A DNA stretch of 5,043 nt from Chloroflexota bacterium (lineage in GTDB: Bacteria > Chloroflexota > Anaerolineae > Caldilineales > Caldilineaceae). A program made the position numbers and the translations under genes. The stretch is taken from assembly GCA_003577365.1 (NCBI GenBank), contig QEUY01000438.1, forward strand, positions 1 through 5,043, read 5' to 3'. Positions 1 to 4,808 of this stretch are shown one piece after another (position 1 is the first letter of the stretch; every line of letters starts with the position of its first letter). The notes below the pieces were generated by a model. It ran no database searches. It was not told the origin of the DNA and saw only the letters and a program-made list of their open reading frames with translations.

Positions 1-857
1 GAACGGCTGTAGCGTGCCAGTCGCTCCACCTCCTCACGGTAGCGGTCGCGCGTGCGATAGGTCATAGCGGTATAGACCTGGGCCGGGTCTTCGGCCAGTA
101 TCTGATGCACCAGGCTGACCGCCTCAAAGAGGAGATGCCAGTCGGCGTCGTGGATGGCGCGCAGCCCGATAATGGCATCGGCGACGGTCGAATCGTCGTT
201 GGCGGACGGCGCGCTGTCCACGCCCACAGGCAAGCCGCCCGCCTCCGCAGGCAGACCGGTGATCTTCAGCAGCACGTCTAGTTCATGCGTCAGGCGCGCT
301 GCGGCCAGCGCCAGACGCTCGATCAGCGCATAGCGCAGCAGCGCGGGGAGCGCCCACAACTCGCCGATGGTCAACGGCGTCTCGGTCTGATAGGCGCGCA
401 AAAACTCGATCTCGGTCTCCAGGGCCGGGTGAAGCGTCCCCTGCTGGACGAGGGCCTTGGCGATGGCATAGACGCGCGGCACGCGCGCGCCGGTGCTCGG
501 CTTTGTCTCGTTCGGGGCCGGTTCACTTGGGGCCGGTTCACTTGGGGGGACCTCGTCGACCAGCGGAAGCTCGGCGTAATAGGACGGCGGCAGGTCTTCT
601 TCGATCTGGTGGAGGGCTTGCCGGACGAGATAGTAGTTGTCGAGCAGCCACTCGGCGGCAAAGGGCAGCAGTTCGTCTTGCGCGCTGGTCTTTACCCAGG
701 CTCGATAGGCGCTGTCCAAGATAACGCCGTAGCGGGCCAGCCGCTCCAATAAAAGAGGCTGCCCGGCCTCCGCCTTTGCCGACTGATGCCGGCGGGCCAA
801 ATGGCGTGCAACCTCGTCTAGGTGCATCGGTTGGGTGATTTGAGCAACTTCAGTCAT
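1..857 (-). CDS. Cyclic beta-1,2-glucan synthase (NdvB/ChvB-like), N-terminal part, runs off the left edge
   Basis: This is the first 285 codons of an open frame with no stop before the window edge. In the family (typically close to 2,800 residues), a membrane-embedded GT84 domain polymerises UDP-glucose into a beta-1,2 chain, and a C-terminal GH94-type phosphorylase region controls chain length. The product acts in periplasmic or envelope osmoadaptation. Recognition rests on the conserved N-terminal region: AAEWLLDNYYLVRQ at about residues 67-80, then IEEDLPPSYYAELP (85-98), PRVYAIA (127-133), TPLTIGELWALPALLR (160-175), and an IIGLRAIHDADW...VHQILAEDPAQVY block (229-262). The catalytic domains lie outside the window. 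ATG 857 is the first usable start, because an in-frame TGA sits at 866-864. Its best Shine-Dalgarno (AGGAG, 875-879) is 17 bases away, which is unusually far. A Pro/Glu-rich insert occupies residues 104-120. The gene lies 46 bp downstream of a universal stress protein gene and is probably cotranscribed with it. The family call is confident; actual cyclic glucan production is inferred. Confidence 0.85.
   Translation of the reverse strand, partial: MTEVAQITQPMHLDEVARHLARRHQSAKAEAGQPLLLERLARYGVILDSAYRAWVKTSAQDELLPFAAEWLLDNYYLVRQALHQIEEDLPPSYYAELPLVDEVPPSEPAPSEPAPNETKPSTGARVPRVYAIAKALVQQGTLHPALETEIEFLRAYQTETPLTIGELWALPALLRYALIERLALAAARLTHELDVLLKITGLPAEAGGLPVGVDSAPSANDDSTVADAIIGLRAIHDADWHLLFEAVSLVHQILAEDPAQVYTAMTYRTRDRYREEVERLARYSR
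514..543. repeat. Two perfect 15-bp tandem copies coding for SEPAP repeats
   Basis: The unit ggggccggttcactt occurs at 514-528 and again at 529-543. On the minus strand it is in frame and encodes consecutive PSEPA units at about residues 105-115 of the glucan synthase-like protein. It lies in a low-complexity linker between the SYYAELP and PRVYAIA blocks. The copies are identical at the DNA level, which suggests a recent slippage duplication. Confidence 0.85.
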
Positions 858-873
858 GGATCGTCAAACATAC

Positions 874-879
874 TCTCCT
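874..879 (-). promoter_or_regulatory. Shine-Dalgarno AGGAGA with a 5-codon upstream reading frame overlapping the glucan synthase start
   Basis: The minus strand reads AGGAGAGT followed by ATG at 871. This opens a five-codon frame (MFDDP) whose TGA at 856-854 overlaps the ATG at 857-855 as ATGA. The GGAG core is only about 3 bases from ATG 871 and 17 from ATG 857, so neither spacing is ideal. Either the Shine-Dalgarno serves the tiny frame and the glucan synthase is translated by coupling, or it serves ATG 857 with poor spacing. The arrangement is seen directly; its role is inferred. Confidence 0.35.
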
Positions 880-884
880 GCACT

Positions 885-899
885 GTAGGGATTCCCTAC
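885..899. promoter_or_regulatory. Perfect inverted repeat between the stress protein stop and the glucan synthase start
   Basis: The 15-bp sequence gtagggattccctac has arms gtaggga/tccctac around a single central base. As RNA it would form a 6-bp stem with a 3-base loop. It sits just after the stress protein TAG (904-906) and about 28 bases before the glucan synthase start. No U-tract follows, so it does not look like an intrinsic terminator. It may be an operator or an intercistronic hairpin affecting mRNA stability. Confidence 0.45.
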
Positions 900-903
900 G
901 CGA

Positions 904-1884
904 CTAGGCGGCCAAGGGGGGCAGGCTGTCCAGCTCTCCGTGCCGGCCACGGGCCGCCGGGGCAACCTTCCGTTCAATGGTGCGCTGCACCGGCTGGTCT
1001 TGGTAGATCAGAACCGGCTGGGGGCAATAGGTCAAGATGCCGTTGACAGTGTCGCCAAAGGTGCGGACGGGGTTGGCGGCCGCGCCGTGGGCGCAGAGCA
1101 AGAGCAGGTCCACCTGATGATGGCGGGCGACCTCGCTTAGCTCGGTGGCGACGTTGTCCGCCAGCGACAAGACCACGCTGGCGCGCTCGCCCTGCCGCGC
1201 CTGCAGGTCGTTCAGATAGTTCTGCGCCACCGACTGTGTGCGTTCGACCAACTGCTCGGCCAGCCGGCGCTCCTCCTCGGGCAGCATGGCCCATCCCAAC
1301 AGGCTTGGGCGCTGCACAATATGGACGAGCACCAGATTGGCGTGCTGGTCTTCCATCAGCCGTTCGGCGATGGGCAAGACACATTCGGCGCGACGCGACC
1401 CGTCGAGCGAGACCATGAGCGTGCGATAGCGCGCTGGCGCCAGCGCCACACTCTCTGCCGGCTCCCCATGGCCGCGCACCAACATCATGGACACCCCCAC
1501 GCCTTCCAGCAGTTTGCGCGCCACAGCGCCCATGGCCCAATCGGTGCGCCCGCTTTGGCCGTGGCTGCTGATCAGCAGCAGGTCTGCGCCCAGCACGTCC
1601 ACTTGTTCGACGATCCGCTCCGCCGCCGAACCGGCCAGCAGCCGGCAGTCGGTCGAGACCCCCAACGCCTGCACCTTGGCGCAGAGGGTATCCAGGTAGG
1701 TCTGGGCTGCGGCCTTGCGCAGATGCCATTCATAGGGGTCTACCCCCGTTTCAGCGCCGCTCTCTTCGACGACATGCAGCAAAATGATCTCGGCGTCTGC
1801 CAGCTTGGCCAGCGCCAGCGCATGGGGGATCGTACACTCGGCCAAGGCCGAGCCGTCGAGGGGAAGAAGAATTCGATTAAACAT
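904..1884 (-). CDS. Two-domain universal stress protein (UspA family)
   Basis: This 326-residue cytoplasmic protein is built of two tandem Usp domains (about 1-137 and 154-294), followed by a basic/Pro tail of ~30 residues. Domain 1 opens with MFNRILLPLDGSALAE, the usual beta1 strand plus LDGS motif. It ends with SSHGQSGRTDWAMGAVARKLL, the nucleotide-binding loop, and then a VSMMLVRG beta strand. Domain 2 repeats the fold: TLMVSLDGSRRAECVLPIAE (155-174), VLVHIVQ, then CAHGAAANPVRTFGDTV (264-280) and PVLIYQ. In domain 2 the second Gly of the loop is missing, and the final G-Ser/Thr is GDT. In domain 1 it is GA rather than GS. ATP binding, if present, is therefore more likely at domain 1. I chose ATG 1884 over the upstream GTG 1911 because it gives the canonical family N-terminus and has a GAGG Shine-Dalgarno 7 bases away. 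The gene has its own candidate promoter and leader and lies 46 bp before the glucan synthase gene. The family call is firm; the stress it responds to is unknown. Confidence 0.9.
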   Translation of the reverse strand: MFNRILLPLDGSALAECTIPHALALAKLADAEIILLHVVEESGAETGVDPYEWHLRKAAAQTYLDTLCAKVQALGVSTDCRLLAGSAAERIVEQVDVLGADLLLISSHGQSGRTDWAMGAVARKLLEGVGVSMMLVRGHGEPAESVALAPARYRTLMVSLDGSRRAECVLPIAERLMEDQHANLVLVHIVQRPSLLGWAMLPEEERRLAEQLVERTQSVAQNYLNDLQARQGERASVVLSLADNVATELSEVARHHQVDLLLLCAHGAAANPVRTFGDTVNGILTYCPQPVLIYQDQPVQRTIERKVAPAARGRHGELDSLPPLAA

Positions 1885-1891
1885 GGAAGAG

Positions 1892-1895
1892 CCTC
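1892..1895 (-). promoter_or_regulatory. Shine-Dalgarno (GAGG) that fixes the stress protein start at 1884
   Basis: The minus strand reads GGTAGAGG, 7 bases and then ATG at 1884. The alternative GTG at 1911 would add nine residues not typical of Usp proteins and would place this site inside the gene. Confidence 0.55.
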
Positions 1896-1919
1896 TACCT
1901 TTCCGACACACAACATAAC

Positions 1920-1944
1920 CCGCGCCCCGCCCTTCTGGGCGCGG
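1920..1944 (-). terminator. GC-rich hairpin in the stress protein leader, possible terminator or attenuator
   Basis: The arms ccgcgccc (1920-1927) and gggcgcgg (1937-1944) pair perfectly over 8 bp around a 9-base loop. On the minus strand the stem is followed by TTATGTTGTGTG, which is U-rich (7 of 12) but not a clean run. It could end transcripts arriving from the dehydratase gene. Because it lies about 60 bases downstream of the likely transcription start for the stress protein, it could instead attenuate that gene. An inner 5-bp alternative stem with an AGAA loop is also possible. Confidence 0.3.
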
Positions 1945-1959
1945 TCTGCCGAGCCGGGG

Positions 1960-1981
1960 TCACACATGTGCATATATGTGA
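1960..1981. promoter_or_regulatory. 22-bp near-palindrome, candidate operator in the stress protein leader
   Basis: The outer arms TCACA and TGTGA flank a centre of TGCA, and the 22-bp site matches its own reverse complement except at two symmetric base pairs. It contains two smaller perfect palindromes, CACATGTG (1963-1970) and CATATATG (1971-1978). It lies about 25-45 bases downstream of the expected transcription start, a typical place for a repressor roadblock. It is AT-rich compared with the GC-rich surroundings. The TCACA/TGTGA arms are in the opposite order to a CRP/FNR-type site, so the cognate factor is unknown. Confidence 0.5.
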
Positions 1982-2010
1982 CTGTAGGCGGCTGCGGTCG
2001 TCGTGTCAGT

Positions 2011-2039
2011 AATCTGTCTCCCACCCCTCGTTATGTCAA
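2011..2039 (-). promoter_or_regulatory. Sigma70-like promoter for the stress protein (and probably the glucan synthase)
   Basis: On the minus strand a perfect TTGACA -35 (2039-2034) is followed by a 17-bp spacer and CAGATT (2016-2011). The -10 matches TATAAT at only three positions, but these include the key A2 and T6. Transcription would start near 2004, giving a leader of about 120 bases that contains the 22-bp palindrome and the GC-rich hairpin. The promoter sits about 35 bp after the dehydratase stop, which supports a separate transcription unit. Confidence 0.45.
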
Positions 2040-2072
2040 GTAATACCGCTCAGGCAAGCCCGATCAGGCGGA

Positions 2073-3242
2073 TCAGCCGGCCCCTTCGTCTGCCAGCCGG
2101 TGGGCGTCGATATAGTCCCAGTTGATCTGATAGCCCATCCCCGGCGTCTGCGGCAGATGGACAAAGCCCGCCTCGTCCATCGGGTCGCCCAACGCCAGCA
2201 GGTAAGGCGGGGGCGTCTCATAGTCGATGCCGGGGGCCAGGAGGCCGCGCTCGTAATATTCACAGACATCTTCGCTGGTCGAGCCGAGGATCTGTAGGTT
2301 GGCAAAGCCGCTCATATGCACCTCGCACTTGACGCCAAACGCTTCGGCCACGGCAGCCATCTTCTTGAGGCCGGTGACGCCGCCGCGCAGCACATCCATG
2401 CGCGTCATATCCGACGCGCCGCGGCGGATCCAGTCGGCGCGCGTGTAGACGCTCCCCGCCGCGATCTCCGGCGAGAGGATAGGGATCGTCAGTTCTTGGC
2501 AGAGCTTTTCATAGGGCGCCACGCGGTATTCGGGCATGGGATGCTCATACCAGTAGAAATTGAGCTTCTCCAGCTCGCGCCCCACGCGATAGGCCTCCTC
2601 ATAGGTGCGATAGGTCCCCCAAGGGTCAAAGCTCAACACCATATCATCGCCCACCGCCTCGCGCACGGCGTGGCAGACCTCAATATCCTGGACGATATGC
2701 GACGGGCGGCCCGGGTCGGGCTGTCTGGTGATGGGGTCCCAGAAATAGTAGGGGTGAATCTTGTAGTGCGTATAGCCCTGGGCCTTGCAGTCCAGCGCAT
2801 GTTGGGCATACTCCGCCGGCGTGCCCATATTGGGGTAGGTGCTGGCATAGGCTTTGACCTTGTCACGGCAGCCGCCCAGCAGTTTATAGAGCGGCACGCC
2901 GAAATGGCGCGCCTGCAGATCCCAAAGCGCCATATCGATCACGCTGATCAGGTTCTCCGGCAGATTGGCGACCCACAGCCAATGCCAGAACTTCTCCCGG
3001 TCAAAGGGATCATGCCCCAGGAGCAGGTTCTTGAGCCGGCCGCGCAGCGCAGCGCGCTCGTCAAAGGTCAGCCCGTCGGCGTCGCCGTGGCCGTGGCCAC
3101 CCAAATAATAGCCTTCTGCGCCCTCGTCGGTGATGATCTTGGTGAGCGTTTGAACCGCTTCGACCTCCGACAAGACCCCGCCGGCGCGAAACCCCTGCCG
3201 TTTGACGCGGAAGGGGATGACCTGAAGATCGACAATCTGCAT
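2073..3242 (-). CDS. Enolase-superfamily dehydratase (mandelate racemase/muconate lactonizing type), probable sugar-acid dehydratase
   Basis: This 389-residue cytoplasmic protein has a normal length for the family. Members abstract the proton alpha to a carboxylate, stabilised by Mg2+; dehydratases convert aldonic or aldaric acids to 2-keto-3-deoxy acids. The N-terminal capping domain covers about 1-125 and includes DMALWDLQARHFGVPLYKLLGG (103-124). The barrel then supplies a Lys in KIH (K161-x-H163), metal ligands D206 (SFDPWG), E233 (YEHP) and E259 (SPE), a D283 (RMDV)/H309 (EVHMSG) dyad, and a possible E328 after it. This is the mandelate racemase subgroup pattern with His in the second position of the KxK motif. 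ATG 3242 has an AAGGAG Shine-Dalgarno 6 bases upstream. The gene follows the DapA-like gene by 124 bp, and the two probably act in one catabolic route. Dehydratase function is inferred from the subgroup and this neighbour. A racemase or epimerase is the alternative, and the substrate is not readable. Confidence 0.88.
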   Translation of the reverse strand: MQIVDLQVIPFRVKRQGFRAGGVLSEVEAVQTLTKIITDEGAEGYYLGGHGHGDADGLTFDERAALRGRLKNLLLGHDPFDREKFWHWLWVANLPENLISVIDMALWDLQARHFGVPLYKLLGGCRDKVKAYASTYPNMGTPAEYAQHALDCKAQGYTHYKIHPYYFWDPITRQPDPGRPSHIVQDIEVCHAVREAVGDDMVLSFDPWGTYRTYEEAYRVGRELEKLNFYWYEHPMPEYRVAPYEKLCQELTIPILSPEIAAGSVYTRADWIRRGASDMTRMDVLRGGVTGLKKMAAVAEAFGVKCEVHMSGFANLQILGSTSEDVCEYYERGLLAPGIDYETPPPYLLALGDPMDEAGFVHLPQTPGMGYQINWDYIDAHRLADEGAG

Positions 3243-3244
3243 AG

Positions 3245-3259
3245 CACACTCCTTGTGTG
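3245..3259 (-). promoter_or_regulatory. Ribosome binding site of the dehydratase, placed in the loop of a short hairpin
   Basis: The mRNA reads CACAC-AAGGA-GUGUG directly before CUAUG. The AAGGAG Shine-Dalgarno (3249-3254) is 6 bases from ATG 3242. CACAC (3255-3259) and GUGUG (3245-3249) can pair over 5 bp, leaving AAGGA in the loop. The binding site itself is clear; the regulatory role of the hairpin is speculative. Confidence 0.55.
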
Positions 3260-3294
3260 GGATATCGGGTTGTATAGGGTATAGGGTGTGGGAT
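3255..3294. repeat. 9-bp direct repeats and short tandem repeats upstream of the dehydratase
   Basis: gtgtgggat occurs at 3255-3263 and 3286-3294, with starts 31 bp apart, close to three helical turns. Between them gtatagg is repeated in tandem (3272-3285). Spacing and position suggest binding sites for a regulator acting on the dehydratase gene, but simple low-complexity drift is possible. Confidence 0.45.
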
Positions 3295-3318
3295 CTATGT
3301 CCCTGGCAGGATAGATCC
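3291..3318. promoter_or_regulatory. Inverted repeat GGATCTAT-N12-ATAGATCC, candidate operator or leader hairpin
   Basis: Perfect 8-bp arms at 3291-3298 and 3311-3318 enclose 12 bases, within which cct/agg could extend the stem past a bulge. It lies midway between the DapA-like stop and the dehydratase start and overlaps the second gtgtgggat copy. No U-tract follows on the minus strand, so a simple terminator is unlikely. Confidence 0.45.
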
Positions 3319-3366
3319 TGGGCGGGCCGTGATGAATGAGGGGAGATGGCTTCGACTATGCGGCGC

Positions 3367-4272
3367 TCATGTCGCGGACGGGTACAGCTCAGAGATCAGT
3401 TGATCTAGTTCGCGCTGGGTCTGACCATCAACCGGCGGCGCGGGGCTGCGCACCTGGGCGGTAGCCAGCACCCCACGGCGGCGCAACAGTTCCTTATGCA
3501 CCGCATAGAAGATGCCCGCGCCTTGGCTGGCGATATGGTTGATGGGTGCGATCACGCGGTCGAAGACGGCGCGCGCCGCGGCCTCGTCGCCCGCCTGCAT
3601 CAAATCCCAGACCTGAACAAAGGCCTCCGGCTGGCTGCAAAAGGGCATCGTGCCCAGCGCGCCGCGGCGCAGCTCCTCGATAAAATAGCCGCCGCCTGCG
3701 CCGCCAAAGATCGTCAGCCGATCCCCGGCCTGCGCCACAGTCTCGGCGACCTTGACGACAACCGGCGGCGTCTCGACCTTGATATAGCGCACCTGGGCAC
3801 AGCGTTCGGCGATCTGGCGCGCCAAGCCTGCACTAATGGGCGCGCTGGGCACATCCTGCAGAAAGATCGGGATCGAGACCGCATCTGAGATAGCCTGATA
3901 ATAGTCCAAGATTTCGGCAGGCCCGGCGGGCATAAACGACGGCGGGATCACCATGACGGCATCCGCGCCCAGTTCCTCGGCGCGGCGGCTGTAGAAGACG
4001 GCCAGGTCAGTGCCGGGCGCGCCCGTGTTGATCACGACCGGCACGCGCCCCCGCACCTGGTCCACCACGGTGCGGATGACGAGGTCGCGCTCGGCCTCGC
4101 TCAGCTTGAAGATCTCGCTGCCCAGGGCAACGCCCAGCCCATGGACGCCGGCTGCAATATCAAAGTCGATCAGGCGGCGCAGGCTGTCTTCGTCGATCCG
4201 GCTCTGCGCGTCGAACGGGGTGACGAGGATGGGAAATACGCCTTGCATAGCTTCTGGGGGCACGGTCATCAC
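3367..4272 (-). CDS. DapA/N-acetylneuraminate lyase-family Schiff-base aldolase or dehydratase, not a true DapA
   Basis: This is a 301-residue cytoplasmic TIM-barrel protein of family length. The family condenses, cleaves or dehydrates 2-keto acids through a lysine Schiff base. Seen here: GVFPILVTPFD (11-21), the standard opening; NTGAPGTDLAVFYSRRAEELGADAVMVIPP (82-111), typical of beta4/beta5; and the Schiff-base region VRYIKVETPP with K165. Two hallmark positions differ from lysine-biosynthetic DapA. The GTTGE loop is replaced by VALGSE (48-53), and the LYNVP tyrosine motif by FLQDVP (137-142). This argues against dihydrodipicolinate synthesis and for a sugar-derived 2-keto-3-deoxy acid. 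The neighbouring enolase-superfamily dehydratase downstream supports that reading. The start is uncertain. GTG 4272 gives the longest frame, but ATG 4269 and ATG 4248 are equally possible and no well-spaced Shine-Dalgarno separates them. A good promoter lies just upstream. The family is certain; the reaction is inferred. Confidence 0.88.
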   Translation of the reverse strand: MMTVPPEAMQGVFPILVTPFDAQSRIDEDSLRRLIDFDIAAGVHGLGVALGSEIFKLSEAERDLVIRTVVDQVRGRVPVVINTGAPGTDLAVFYSRRAEELGADAVMVIPPSFMPAGPAEILDYYQAISDAVSIPIFLQDVPSAPISAGLARQIAERCAQVRYIKVETPPVVVKVAETVAQAGDRLTIFGGAGGGYFIEELRRGALGTMPFCSQPEAFVQVWDLMQAGDEAAARAVFDRVIAPINHIASQGAGIFYAVHKELLRRRGVLATAQVRSPAPPVDGQTQRELDQLISELYPSAT

Positions 4273-4328
4273 TCCACGGGTGAAGGGTGTTTGGGACGAC
4301 GATATTGAGACGGAAGAGGGTACTGCCT

Positions 4329-4357
4329 ATGATACGCGATGCGCGTGAGCCTGCCAA
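4329..4357 (-). promoter_or_regulatory. Strong sigma70-like promoter for the DapA-like gene, with an inverted repeat in its spacer
   Basis: The minus strand has TTGGCA (4357-4352), exactly 17 bp, then TATCAT (4334-4329). Each hexamer matches its consensus at five of six positions. Transcription would start near 4322, about 50 bases before the start codon. The spacer contains acgcg-atg-cgcgt (4334-4346), an inverted repeat that touches the -10 and could be an operator. The promoter probably drives the aldolase/dehydratase pair. Confidence 0.6.
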
Positions 4358-4422
4358 ACGCCGGTGGGCCGCTGAGAACCCTATGACTAGGCCAAAGGGT
4401 AAATCGGCTGGTGGTCTGACAG

Positions 4423-4808
4423 CTACAATGAGCGCATGGCGTCGCCTACGCCACTGAGGTTGTCCAGCCGCATCTCCGAGTACTTGCGCGAGATGACCAC
4501 GCCATCCGCCCCTGCGGCAAAGGCGGCCAGCGTGGCATCGCGCACGCCGGCGCGCGTGCACTTGGTGTGCTCGGCATCGGTCGGAATATCGACGTCAATC
4601 CCGGGATAGACCTTGACACCTTCTCCCACACCGGCGATGGTGCGCCGCGTCTCGCGTGCCACATAATCCGCCGAGAAGCCGCGGGTGGGCAGTTCCTCTA
4701 GAGGGGCTTCGTCATATTGGAGGATCTGCTGCATAACGGCGTAGGTCTGCTCGGGGTCGGCGTCGGCAAAGATCGTTTTGTGGAAGTTGTGGTGAAAGCG
4801 GTGAAAGC
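4423..4808 (-). pseudogene. C-terminal fragment of a putative TIM-barrel hydrolase-like protein
   Basis: The last ~125 codons of a gene end at TAG 4425-4423. The clear protein sequence begins at about RFHHNFHKTIFADADPEQTY and continues through ETRRTIAGVGEGVKVYPGIDVDIPT and AAGADGVVISRKYSEMRLDNL. These segments resemble the end of a beta/alpha barrel as found in uncharacterised glycoside-hydrolase-like proteins of soil bacteria, recalled rather than searched. ATG 4734 is the first in-frame ATG below the junction, but homology-like sequence continues upstream of it, so it is not the native start. Above about 4800 the frame stays open but reads as Cys/Trp/Arg-rich nonsense, while another frame encodes a membrane protein. 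The N-terminal part of the barrel is therefore missing. It could be a decayed gene or an assembly artefact. Confidence 0.5.

Noticed and set aside
285..752. A 155-codon plus-strand open frame, and a 96-codon minus-strand frame at 371-661
   Set aside because: Both overlap the glucan synthase N-terminus, whose own frame is open over the whole stretch and matches conserved family blocks.
974..1729. A 251-codon minus-strand frame inside the stress protein gene
   Set aside because: It is an alternative frame of a GC-rich gene; it is Arg/Gly/Ala-rich without motifs, while the overlapping frame gives two complete Usp domains.
1960..1981. CRP/FNR-type binding site reading of the 22-bp palindrome
   Set aside because: The half-sites are in the opposite order (TCACA...TGTGA rather than TGTGA...TCACA), so a standard CRP site is not supported; it is kept only as an unassigned operator.
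1321..2043. A 240-codon plus-strand open frame opposite the stress protein
   Set aside because: It is an antisense shadow of the Usp gene with Gln/His/Arg-rich, low-information sequence, and it runs into the promoter region.
2316..3284. A 322-codon plus-strand open frame opposite the dehydratase
   Set aside because: It is the antisense shadow of a clearly recognisable enolase-superfamily gene; its residues are rich in Arg, His, Gln and Ala with no family pattern.
3272..3285. Iteron-like or CRISPR-like repeats (gtatagg twice)
   Set aside because: There are only two short copies with no spacers or replication gene nearby, so they are treated as local regulatory or low-complexity repeats.
4383..4405. 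Possible terminator after the hydrolase fragment (accct ... agggt)
   Set aside because: It offers only a 5-bp stem with a long loop and no following U-tract on the minus strand.
4160..4561. A 133-codon minus-strand frame spanning the promoter region between the hydrolase fragment and the DapA-like gene
   Set aside because: It overlaps the well-supported 5' end of the DapA-like gene and the end of the hydrolase fragment in other frames and has no recognisable features.
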